Part shown: positions 34,673 through 40,903 of the stretch, in pieces
Layout: each line of letters begins with the position of its first letter
Numbering within the stretch: the first letter of the stretch is position 1
NCBI GenBank assembly: GCA_023138835.1
Contig: JAGLOP010000018.1
Span: forward strand, 1 to 40,903
DNA length: 40,903 bases
Source: Arcobacteraceae bacterium
GTDB taxonomy: Bacteria > Campylobacterota > Campylobacteria > Campylobacterales > Arcobacteraceae
Direction of reading: 5' to 3'
Program-made: the position numbers and the translations under genes
Notes under the pieces: model-generated
Database searches by the model: none
Told to the model about the DNA's origin: nothing
Seen by the model: the letters and a program-made list of their open reading frames with translations, nothing else

Positions 34673-35941
34673 TTATAACTCCCCACCACTCTTAATAATA
34701 TCAATCCCAAACTTATCTCGCAGCTTCTGCATTGAATCTGTTAATTGAGATTGTTTACTATCATCTTCTAGTGTAAATAAGTCCATAGTAACAGCTTTAT
34801 TCTCTTGAAAGTTTGATAATGTAATATTTACCTGTACAACTGCATGAGATGGATGATTGTCTATTTTATCAAACATTTCTGCCATCCCTTGCTTTAGATG
34901 TTGTTCTGTAAAAGTTCTATTGTTATTAACATAGTCTTTTGCTTTATCTCCATATTGATATTTGATTTTCAATGAAAATGTCATAGGATTATGTTTACCT
35001 TTGTGTGCTAAGAATGATAGATGTCTACATAAAATTGTAATTCTTCTTTTAATTTCATCACGATTAAATTCTGGATCAAATGTTCTTCCAAGTCCTATAG
35101 ATTTATGGGCATCTTTAGTTATAGAGATTTGCTCTGTATCTGTTCCTGTAATTCTACGATACAGTTGAGAGCCAAACTTACCCCATGAGTAAAACAACTC
35201 TTTTTTATCTTTTACTTGACCTAATGTTCTAATACCTCTATTGGTAAGTTTCTCTTGATATCCTTTGCCAATTCCACAGAACTCACTTACTGGCTTATTA
35301 TGTATATAATCATCCACTTCATTAGGTTGAATAAGCTTCACTCCGTTTGGTTTGGCATCATTAGTTGCCAATTTTGCTATCCATTTAGTTTTTGCAATAC
35401 CTATTGATATCGGAAGTCCTAGCTCATCTAGTATCTGTTGTTTTAGATTTACTGCAAACTCTACTACATCTTCATCTTTTATCCATCCTGATACATCTCC
35501 AAAGAACTCATCAATACTAAACTGTTCTATAGATGGTATTTGTTTTTCTAGCAGTTGTTTTAGTTTATGTGATAGTTCATGATATAGTGGATAGTTTGGT
35601 GGTAGCACAGTAAGAGTTGGACACCATCTCAGTGCTTCAGCAACGGGCATAGCTGTTTTAACTCCAAATGCTCTAGCTTCATAAGATGATGTAGTTATGA
35701 TACCTCTTACTTTTCCATCAGGGTCTACAAAGTACTCTTCAAATGATTTATCATCATTACAGCTTAGTATTGAGCTTGTAAATGCACCTTCTATCTTAGA
35801 TAGTTCTCTCTTTTGTTTTTTAGTATCAAATATTGATAAATTACTTCTTCCACCAACAGCAATAGGTATATTATCTAGTTGAGAATTATCAATCCTATGA
35901 GCTGCTGCAAAGAAACAATCTAAATCTAAATGTAAAATCAT
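34673..35941 (-). CDS. Y-family DNA polymerase (DinB/UmuC type)
   Basis: This is a translesion polymerase. MILHLDLDCFFAAA gives the first metal-binding Asp pair and the steric-gate Phe region. SIDEFFGDVSGW gives the second catalytic Asp-Glu. GIGKGYQEKLTNRGI is the helix-hairpin-helix, and the little-finger domain follows. MDLFTLEDD near the C-terminus resembles a sliding-clamp-binding QxDLF motif. At 422 residues it is about 70 longer than E. coli DinB; part of this is a stretch of about 45 residues between AVGGRSN and GIITTSSYEAR. It is divergent from a DEDD exonuclease gene. It could be called dinB, but the insertion makes the subfamily uncertain. Confidence 0.92.
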   Translation of the reverse strand: MILHLDLDCFFAAAHRIDNSQLDNIPIAVGGRSNLSIFDTKKQKRELSKIEGAFTSSILSCNDDKSFEEYFVDPDGKVRGIITTSSYEARAFGVKTAMPVAEALRWCPTLTVLPPNYPLYHELSHKLKQLLEKQIPSIEQFSIDEFFGDVSGWIKDEDVVEFAVNLKQQILDELGLPISIGIAKTKWIAKLATNDAKPNGVKLIQPNEVDDYIHNKPVSEFCGIGKGYQEKLTNRGIRTLGQVKDKKELFYSWGKFGSQLYRRITGTDTEQISITKDAHKSIGLGRTFDPEFNRDEIKRRITILCRHLSFLAHKGKHNPMTFSLKIKYQYGDKAKDYVNNNRTFTEQHLKQGMAEMFDKIDNHPSHAVVQVNITLSNFQENKAVTMDLFTLEDDSKQSQLTDSMQKLRDKFGIDIIKSGGEL

Positions 35942-36059
35942 AGTAGTATATTAACTAATATTTTTACATTTTATCAATAGTATGTCAATTTGCCATACTT
36001 TATGTACAAATAAAAAATATATGATATTATTCCAATAATTTAATACAAAGGAACTTTTT

Positions 36060-36581
36060 ATGATTATTTTAGATTTTGAAACCAATAGTAGTAATGAACA
36101 TGATGTAATAGAAGTTGCTGCTGTTAGAGTTGAACTAATAAATAATGAATATATTATCAAAGATAAATTTCATCGATACTATCTATCAAGGTATCCAGTA
36201 AATCCATATTCTTATGAAGTACATAAACTCACACCTGAAATAATTTTAGAACATCGTAATAAACAAGATGTAAAGTATAGTTCATATTTTAAAGAAGATT
36301 TAGATTTTATAGAATTTTGTAAAGGTGCAACTACATTAGTAGCTCATAATATTAGCTTTGAACTTAGACACTTGCGAGGACTTATTACATTTGAAAAACA
36401 TTATTGTACTATGAAAGAAAATAAACAAATAGTAAAAGCTTTAAATAAAAATGGAAAGATTAAAAATCCCAAATTAGATGAAACTTGTTTATTTTATGGG
36501 ATAGACTTTGATCTAAATGCTTACCATAGTGCTACTTATGATGTCAGTAAGACATATGAAATATTAAAGTGTATGCAATAA
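36060..36581 (+). CDS. DnaQ-like DEDDh 3'-5' exonuclease
   Basis: The 173-residue protein has the exonuclease layout: DFET (Asp5, Glu7), HNISFE (97-101) where Glu101 stands at the usual Asp, and HSATYDV (His156, Asp161). The other catalytic acids are present, so activity is likely, perhaps altered by Asp to Glu. It has no BRCT or polymerase domain, so it resembles stand-alone proofreading or RNase T-like enzymes. AAGGAAC lies 8 bases before the ATG. It shares a 118-base divergent promoter region with the Y-family polymerase, which suggests a linked role in damage tolerance; that is inference. Confidence 0.85.
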   Translation: MIILDFETNSSNEHDVIEVAAVRVELINNEYIIKDKFHRYYLSRYPVNPYSYEVHKLTPEIILEHRNKQDVKYSSYFKEDLDFIEFCKGATTLVAHNISFELRHLRGLITFEKHYCTMKENKQIVKALNKNGKIKNPKLDETCLFYGIDFDLNAYHSATYDVSKTYEILKCMQ

Positions 36582-36744
36582 TTGAATTAACATAAAAATA
36601 TGGTGCGTAATTCCTAAATTCAGGGACATATCTGACAAAATCGCCGACTATGTAAATCAATTGTAAATTTATGCTTATGTGCCTTGAATACTAAGCTAAA
36701 GATGGTGTTATTAAGAGAGGGAATCTATTTTATAAAAATGAAAA

Positions 36745-36843
36745 ACCATAAATGCCTTAGATAAAGGCTTTCTAGCAAAACAAATTTTAAAATAATGGTA
36801 AAATATAGTTATTTCTGGCACAATTCTAGCACAATGATTTTCT
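36745..36843 (+). repeat. Imperfect direct repeat, copy A (downstream side of the Fic module)
   Basis: ACCATAAAT at 36745 and AAAATATAGTTATTT near 36800, followed by TGGCAC and GCAC seven bases later, recur in the same order and orientation at 37743-37830. Spacing between the blocks differs between copies. Confidence 0.45.
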
Positions 36844-36849
36844 GATATT

Positions 36850-37458
36850 TTAATCTTTTTTCAATCCGTTAAAAATGATTTGTTCAAGTTTTGATATATC
36901 TGCATATTGAACACAATCAATTGAAGCTTCAATATATTTTTCATTATCAATAGAACCACTATAATCAATAAATTTATACCCATTAGTAACAGCTATTAAA
37001 TCACAAAATAGTCTTAAAATTCTTCCATTGAGTTCATAAAATGGGTGAAGTGCTATAAGTTCACTTTGGTAATAAGCTAATTTATTTGCAAACTCTTTAT
37101 TGTCTTTATATTTTTTCAAATAATTATTTTTTTCTAATTCGTTAAATATTCGTTTTGATTCTTTATCTAAATATTGAGCTAAACAAAATTGAGAGTCACC
37201 TTTTGACATATTAACATCTCTATATGCTCCTGCAAAATCATACAGTGATTCAAAAGTCTTTTTATGCAAATTTATAAAAAATTCTTCATTAAATTTTGTT
37301 GTTGCATTAATATTTTGTGAAAAGGTTTGATAAGCTTCTTTTAGTAAGTTGTTTTCTATTTCGTGTAATAAATCTGAATTTTGAATATTAAGTTTATTTT
37401 TTGGTATATCTGTCCCATCTATATAAATAGGACTACTATCAAGCTGATACTTTGACAT
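36850..37458 (-). CDS. Fic/Doc-family protein (toxin of a Fic module)
   Basis: Fic proteins transfer AMP or related groups to target proteins. The 202-residue protein has the core motif HPFYELNGRILR (138-149). The catalytic His138, acidic Glu142, Asn144, Arg146 and Arg149 are present, but Leu143 replaces the usual Gly of the anion-binding loop. DFAGAYRDVNMSKG is a further family signature. No inhibitory S-x-x-x-E-G motif is found in the protein itself; it is found in the small upstream gene, whose 3' end overlaps this start by 20 bases. This fits a class I Fic system (separate antitoxin). The target is unknown. Confidence 0.92.
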   Translation of the reverse strand: MSKYQLDSSPIYIDGTDIPKNKLNIQNSDLLHEIENNLLKEAYQTFSQNINATTKFNEEFFINLHKKTFESLYDFAGAYRDVNMSKGDSQFCLAQYLDKESKRIFNELEKNNYLKKYKDNKEFANKLAYYQSELIALHPFYELNGRILRLFCDLIAVTNGYKFIDYSGSIDNEKYIEASIDCVQYADISKLEQIIFNGLKKD

Positions 37459-37585
37459 TATATTTTGCCATTAACTCTTTAGCTTTTTTTTGTAAAGGTT
37501 TAGAAGCAGTTTTATATCCTTCTATTTTTTGAGAATCTGACACAGTTTTATCTATATCTTTTCGTGAAATTTTATATAGTTTCAT
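37439..37585 (-). CDS. Fic antitoxin, 48 aa, class I
   Basis: This complete short frame runs from ATG at 37585 (MKLYKISRKDIDK) to TGA at 37441-37439, with AAAGAG about 7 bases upstream. It carries SQKIEG (residues 18-23), an exact match to the S/T-x-x-x-E-G/N inhibitory helix. In class I systems that helix is supplied by a separate antitoxin, whose Glu blocks ATP gamma-phosphate placement in the toxin. The rest is a basic helical tail (PLQKKAKELMAKYNVKVSA). The gene precedes fic and overlaps it by 20 bases, the usual antitoxin-first order. It is under 60 residues and easily missed. Confidence 0.8.
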   Translation of the reverse strand: MKLYKISRKDIDKTVSDSQKIEGYKTASKPLQKKAKELMAKYNVKVSA

Positions 37586-37947
37586 AATGCACTCTTTCAA
37601 TTTATATAGCGTATTATAGCATAAATTTTGTTTTTAACCAATATCCTTAAAATTGCCAATATTGCATCATTCTGGAAATAAGGGCTAGTAATTGGCTTTG
37701 GCACATGGGGAGTTTTTGAAAGTAAATGAAATATCTCTAGATACCATAAATATTGCCTTTTCAATTTTCAATTTTTTAAAATATAGTCATTTTTAAGGTA
37801 TTCATGGCACTATAATGGCACTGGATTTTTATATAATTCATTTATAATATCAGTATACTTAGATTGATATTAGTTCAAACTATTTTAAGTTAGGATAGAA
37901 ATATACTATATCTTTTAAAAGTCTATAATTCTATATTACATAAACAC
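37586..37947. other. Non-coding stretch of about 360 bases
   Basis: It should hold the promoter of the Fic module on its left side (minus strand). It also contains repeat copy B (37743-37830) and AT-rich spacer up to the DUF389 stop. No reading frame or RNA gene was seen. Confidence 0.4.
37743..37830 (+). repeat. Imperfect direct repeat, copy B (upstream side of the Fic module)
   Basis: ACCATAAAT, then AAAATATAGTCATTT near 37779-37793, then TGGCAC and GGCAC matches copy A at 36745-36843. The best block shares 14 of 15 bases. Confidence 0.45.
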
Positions 37948-38928
37948 TTAAATTTTATTCCTTAAATAAATAATTATGATAAGAAAAAGTAGTGTAATAG
38001 TCCAAGATAAAATATAGTTTCTCATTGCTTGTTTTGCTTTATTCTTTTCAAACCAAGACCTTGGATATATTTGTTTTATATGAAATACTATTTTACTGGA
38101 TAAATTTACGCTTACAATATTTACCACTAAAAGTAATAATGAACTATATGCCATACTAAAATTAAGACTACCAATCATTAATCCTACTGTAATTGCTGGC
38201 GGTAAAATTGCAACAGCAACCATCACACCAACCATTACACTTGATGCTCCTGTGGTTAATGCAAGTGCTGCAGCAGCACCTGATGCCAATGCTAATAATA
38301 CTGAATCAAAGCCAACGTACGTTCTAAGTAAGATTTCATTACTAATTTTTAAATCATATGGCCACAGCAATCCTGTAATTGTTGATAATACAATTGTAAG
38401 AAAAATCCCAACTAATAGACTTTTAATAGCAATTTTCATTAGAGATGTATCCCCTAATGCTGTTCCTAGACTTAAAGCAAGGTTTGGACCTAAAAGAGGA
38501 GCAATTACCATAGCACCTATAATTATTGCTACGTTATTTTCTACTAATCCTATTGTTGCGACAATAGTAGATAATATTAATAATGTAAAATAATTTGCAT
38601 CTAATTTTGTATTCTTTTTTACATTTTCATATAGTGATTGTCTAGCTTCAGTAGTAGATGTTATCTTTTTATCTTCTATTTTTTCACTCATAGTAAATGA
38701 TGTTTCAATTGCCATAACAGTAACTCTTGCTGTAGGATAAGCAGCAAGTGTATTCTGTAATGAATCTAGTGTTTTTTGCAAGTCCTTATCATCTACAAGA
38801 AGTCTTATCTGTCTCATATCATCTTGACAATCAATTCCTAATCTAAAATCAACTGCATTATTATATTCAGCAATTTTTTTAATTGTATCAATACTGCTAT
38901 TATTTGCTATTATTTCTATATATTTCAT
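37948..38928 (-). CDS. DUF389 / TIGR00341-type integral membrane protein
   Basis: The 326-residue protein has a soluble N-terminal part (about 1-105) with alternating strands and helices. About six membrane helices follow, including ANYFTLLILSTIVATIGLVE, NNVAIIIGAMVIAPLLGP and SVMVGVMVAVAILPPAITVG. The phrases IIGAMVIAPLLGP and VAVAILPPA are typical of the DUF389 family, whose function is unknown. The start ATG at 38928 lacks a clear ribosome site. A short open frame ends 8 bases upstream, so translation could be coupled. No partner gene is recognised. Confidence 0.9.
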   Translation of the reverse strand: MKYIEIIANNSSIDTIKKIAEYNNAVDFRLGIDCQDDMRQIRLLVDDKDLQKTLDSLQNTLAAYPTARVTVMAIETSFTMSEKIEDKKITSTTEARQSLYENVKKNTKLDANYFTLLILSTIVATIGLVENNVAIIIGAMVIAPLLGPNLALSLGTALGDTSLMKIAIKSLLVGIFLTIVLSTITGLLWPYDLKISNEILLRTYVGFDSVLLALASGAAAALALTTGASSVMVGVMVAVAILPPAITVGLMIGSLNFSMAYSSLLLLVVNIVSVNLSSKIVFHIKQIYPRSWFEKNKAKQAMRNYILSWTITLLFLIIIIYLRNKI

Positions 38929-38936
38929 TTGTTATT

Positions 38937-39116
38937 TTAGTAATTCTTCTTTTTTTTATGAATTATACTTAAATATTCTTCATTTTGTACATATAGTGCT
39001 TCTTTATTTAGTTTTTGTAATTCTTTAATAAAAATAGAAGAATTATAAGGATCTAAATTTAATAGTGCTGTTAATAAAATATTAGGATCAATAAAAATTA
39101 TTGTATAATCCCTCAA
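38937..39116 (-). CDS. Possible 59-aa protein or remnant with a PIN-like first strand
   Basis: An open frame with no ATG runs from TTG at 39116 to TAA at 38939-38937. It reads RDYTIIFIDPNILLTALLNL at the start, which looks like the first strand of a PIN-domain nuclease (hydrophobics, Asp, x, Asn). The rest, IKELQKLNKEALYVQNEEYL, is helical, and no further catalytic acids of a PIN fold follow. There is no ribosome site, and the start overlaps the promoter of the GIY-YIG gene. It may be a truncated toxin, a leader for DUF389, or chance. Confidence 0.3.
   Translation of the reverse strand: MRDYTIIFIDPNILLTALLNLDPYNSSIFIKELQKLNKEALYVQNEEYLSIIHKKKKNY
39104..39109 (+). promoter_or_regulatory. -10 box for the GIY-YIG gene
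   Basis: TATAAT preceded by TTG lies about 32 bases before the ATG at 39142. Confidence 0.5.
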
Positions 39117-39141
39117 TATTAGATAAACACAAGGAGTATTA

Positions 39142-39399
39142 ATGTCATATTTTGTTTATATTCTTGAGTGTAGTGATGGAAATTTGTATACAGGAATAAC
39201 TAAAGATGTAACAAAACGTTTAGATGAACATAATTCTTCAGATAAAGGTGCAAAATATACAAAAGCAAGGCGTCCCGTAAAACTATTATATAAAGAGCCT
39301 TCACTTAACAGAAGTAGTGCATCAAAACGTGAATATGCAATCAAAAAACTTACAAGATTAAAAAAACTTCAATTAATACAAAAAACTTCATTAAAATAA
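39142..39399 (+). CDS. GIY-YIG domain protein (UPF0213 type)
   Basis: This 85-residue protein consists of a single GIY-YIG fold. FVYILECSDGNLYTGIT carries the two Tyr-containing strands (VYI and YTG), and RLDEHN the conserved Arg and His. KAKYTKARRPVKLLY-like basic stretches follow in the family pattern. AAGGAG lies 5 bases before the ATG. Members are small putative nucleases of unclear role, and this one has the full usual length. It is a single-gene transcript ending in a shared terminator. Confidence 0.93.
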   Translation: MSYFVYILECSDGNLYTGITKDVTKRLDEHNSSDKGAKYTKARRPVKLLYKEPSLNRSSASKREYAIKKLTRLKKLQLIQKTSLK

Positions 39400-39425
39400 A
39401 GGCTAGTGTTCGTACCAGCCTTTTA
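39396..39425. terminator. Bidirectional terminator between the GIY-YIG gene and glnS
   Basis: The stem AAAGGCT / AGCCTTT is extended by two further pairs past one mismatch. It has T-rich DNA on the right and A-rich DNA on the left, between two converging genes. Confidence 0.75.
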
Positions 39426-39435
39426 GGTTAGTTTA

Positions 39436-40903
39436 TTATTTTAACTTCTGGGCCACTAGTTCATTTACCACTTTTGGGTTTGCTTTGCCCCCTGTGTTTT
39501 TTAGTACTTGCCCTACAAAGAAGCCTAAAAGTTTGGTGTTACCTGCTTTGAACTTTGCGACGTTGTCTGGATTTTTTGCAATTATTTCATCAATAATAGG
39601 CAAAATTTTAGAGGGGTCACTTATCTGCACAAGTCCCTTGTCTTCAACTATTTGTGTTGGATTTTCTCCTGTTTTAGCCATCTGCTCAAATACTTGTTTA
39701 GCAATTTTACTTGAAATAGTTTCATCATCAACCATTTTAACAAGTTGGGCTATTTGCTTTGCACTAAATTTTAGTTCACTTAACTGCTTTTCTTTTAGTT
39801 CTTTTGCTACCTCATTTACCACAATATTAGCTAGACTCACAGGACTATTAAGGACAGATAGAGCCTCTTCATAGAATGACGAGAGATACTTATCACGAGA
39901 TAGAATATTAGATACTTCACTGTTTAGTCCAAGATCACCAGTGTACTTATCAAATAGTGTCTTCTGCTCTTCACTCATGGGTGCAACTTCACCATCCACT
40001 TGTACTTTTTTAGTTTGAGGTTTAGATGCAGGCTTAGGTGCAGGTTCAGTTGCTTTTGTCTTTTTAGCCCAAGAGTCTTTAAGACCAACAATTTTATTAA
40101 ATACAGGGTTTTCATCAGTGTAATCAATAGGATCAGCATAAAAATACCCCTGTCTTTCAAACTGGAATCTTTCATCAGGTTTTCCAGTTATAACAGCAGG
40201 CTCAACAAGAGCATTTTTGATAACTTTCAAAGAATCTGGGTTTATATCTTCTACTCCCTCAGGGGCTTCATCTTTGAATAATCTATCATAAAGCCTTATT
40301 TCAATTTTTTTAGCCTCTTTAGCACTCACCCACTGAATAGCACTTTTAACTTTGATACCACTACTGTCCGAGCCACTTTTAGAGTCAGGATAATATTCTG
40401 CTTTTATCTCACTGATATTGCCATTAGCATCTTTGATAACTTCCTTACAAGTGATGATAAATCCGTGTCTAAGACGTACAGGTTGTTCAGGTGTAAGACG
40501 GAAGTAACCTTTTGGAGGATTTTCCATAAAATCATCACGCTCAATATAAATCTCTCTTGAAAAAGGTATCTTTCTCGAACCCTCTTTAGGTACATCATGT
40601 GGGTAGTATGGAGCATCAATCTCTTCATAACCCTCAAAATTTTCGATCGTTACTTTTAGTGGGTCAAGTACACACATAACACGTGGCACTTTTTTATTTA
40701 AATCATCTCTAATACAAAATTCAAGCTGTGAAACATCAACCATTGAGTTTGCTTTTGCTATACCTATTTGATCGCAGAAGTTCAAAATAGATTCTGGCGT
40801 ATAACCTCTTCTTTTATATCCTGCAATCGTTGGCAACCTTGGATCATCCCAGCCACTAACCTGTCCACCTTCAACCAATTCTAAAAGCTTTCTTTTACTC
40901 ATA
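39436..40903 (-). CDS. glnS: Glutaminyl-tRNA synthetase, C-terminal part, with GatB/YqeY tail (5' end outside window)
   Basis: GlnRS charges tRNA-Gln directly. The visible 488 residues begin inside the class I KMSKR loop (MSKRK), so the ATG at 40902 is not the start and the catalytic Rossmann domain lies beyond the edge. LVEGGQVSGWDDPRLPTIAG and RRGYTPESI are GlnRS-specific, followed by the anticodon-binding beta barrels. After a Lys/Pro/Ala-rich linker (about residues 282-305) comes a GatB/YqeY-like helical domain. It ends with FKAGNTKLLGFFVGQVLK and GGKANPKVVNELVAQKL, a close match to the tRNA-binding tail of GatB. Such fused tails are known from Deinococcus GlnRS. The shared terminator follows. 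Confidence 0.95.
   Translation of the reverse strand, partial: MSKRKLLELVEGGQVSGWDDPRLPTIAGYKRRGYTPESILNFCDQIGIAKANSMVDVSQLEFCIRDDLNKKVPRVMCVLDPLKVTIENFEGYEEIDAPYYPHDVPKEGSRKIPFSREIYIERDDFMENPPKGYFRLTPEQPVRLRHGFIITCKEVIKDANGNISEIKAEYYPDSKSGSDSSGIKVKSAIQWVSAKEAKKIEIRLYDRLFKDEAPEGVEDINPDSLKVIKNALVEPAVITGKPDERFQFERQGYFYADPIDYTDENPVFNKIVGLKDSWAKKTKATEPAPKPASKPQTKKVQVDGEVAPMSEEQKTLFDKYTGDLGLNSEVSNILSRDKYLSSFYEEALSVLNSPVSLANIVVNEVAKELKEKQLSELKFSAKQIAQLVKMVDDETISSKIAKQVFEQMAKTGENPTQIVEDKGLVQISDPSKILPIIDEIIAKNPDNVAKFKAGNTKLLGFFVGQVLKNTGGKANPKVVNELVAQKLK

Noticed and set aside
36816-36831. TGGCAC-N5-TAGCA, and TGGCAC-N5-TGGCA at 37804, resembling sigma-54 promoters
   Set aside because: Both read toward the 3' ends of minus-strand genes, with no plus-strand gene downstream, and the -12 element is imperfect. 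They are better explained as part of the repeat flanking the Fic module.
38252-38593. 113-aa plus-strand frame inside DUF389
   Set aside because: It is antisense to a clearly coding membrane protein with strong family motifs and has no ribosome site.
1-40903. CRISPR array, rRNA, integrase or transposase
   Set aside because: No regularly spaced repeats and no recognisable integrase, transposase or rRNA sequence were seen on either strand.

Overview
The window looks like chromosome from a member of the Campylobacterota, most probably an Arcobacter-type (Arcobacteraceae) bacterium. The DNA is very AT-rich, with poly-A/T runs and short intergenic gaps. The short apolipoprotein N-acyltransferase resembles the Helicobacter form, and several sensor kinases carry an H-box of the form HQWRQPLS. 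The glutaminyl-tRNA synthetase has a GatB/YqeY-like tail. The genus is inferred from gene content and style, not from a marker gene.

Layout. 1-2185: 3'-truncated sensor kinase on the minus strand. 2570-2914: orphan 114-aa gene with its own terminator. 3135-3319: tRNA-Ser(UGA) and tRNA-Leu(UAA) on the minus strand behind a perfect-consensus promoter, divergent from ilvD (3490-5184). 22555 down to 5241: one long minus-strand gene string, almost without gaps. Its order is a degenerate NtrC-like regulator, a PAS protein, dnaE, a PLD/SNF2 helicase, a very large DNA methyltransferase, an SMC/RecF-like ATPase, surE, a small helix-turn-helix-like protein, mltA and psd. 22746-27570 (plus): beta-carbonic anhydrase, tRNA-Cys, rho, murI, dnaX, with an overlooked 57-aa gene on the minus strand at 23370-23543. 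27577-30718 (minus): lnt and a Cache/PAS/GGDEF diguanylate cyclase. 30762-34664: signalling cluster with a receiver-like protein, a kinase with a receiver that lacks its phospho-acceptor Asp, and a Cache histidine kinase. 34673-36581: Y-family polymerase divergent from a DEDD exonuclease. 36850-37585: Fic toxin with a small overlapping antitoxin too short for routine gene callers. 37948-39399: DUF389 membrane protein and GIY-YIG protein. 39436-40903: 5'-truncated glnS.

The most notable region is 8292-17552. A helicase, a methylase and an ATPase gene, the gene set I recall being catalogued as 'Hma' (helicase-methylase-ATPase) defence, sit seamlessly inside a housekeeping operon. The helicase start codon overlaps the stop codon of dnaE, and surE follows the ATPase after 8 bases. 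The methylase gene carries a compact, GC-rich insertion of about 113 bases bounded by 11-bp inverted repeats (10/11 matching). It keeps the reading frame and adds about 38 residues upstream of the SAM-binding motif. This resembles the in-frame palindromic elements known from Rickettsia and may be a nested mobile or repeat element.

The second accessory locus is the Fic module. A 48-residue protein carries the S-x-x-x-E-G inhibitory motif of class I Fic antitoxins and overlaps the fic start. The Fic core motif has Leu where Gly is usual. Two imperfect direct repeats about 1 kb apart flank the module.

No CRISPR array, rRNA, transposase or integrase gene was seen. All functional statements rest on reading motifs and gene order by eye; no database search was run.
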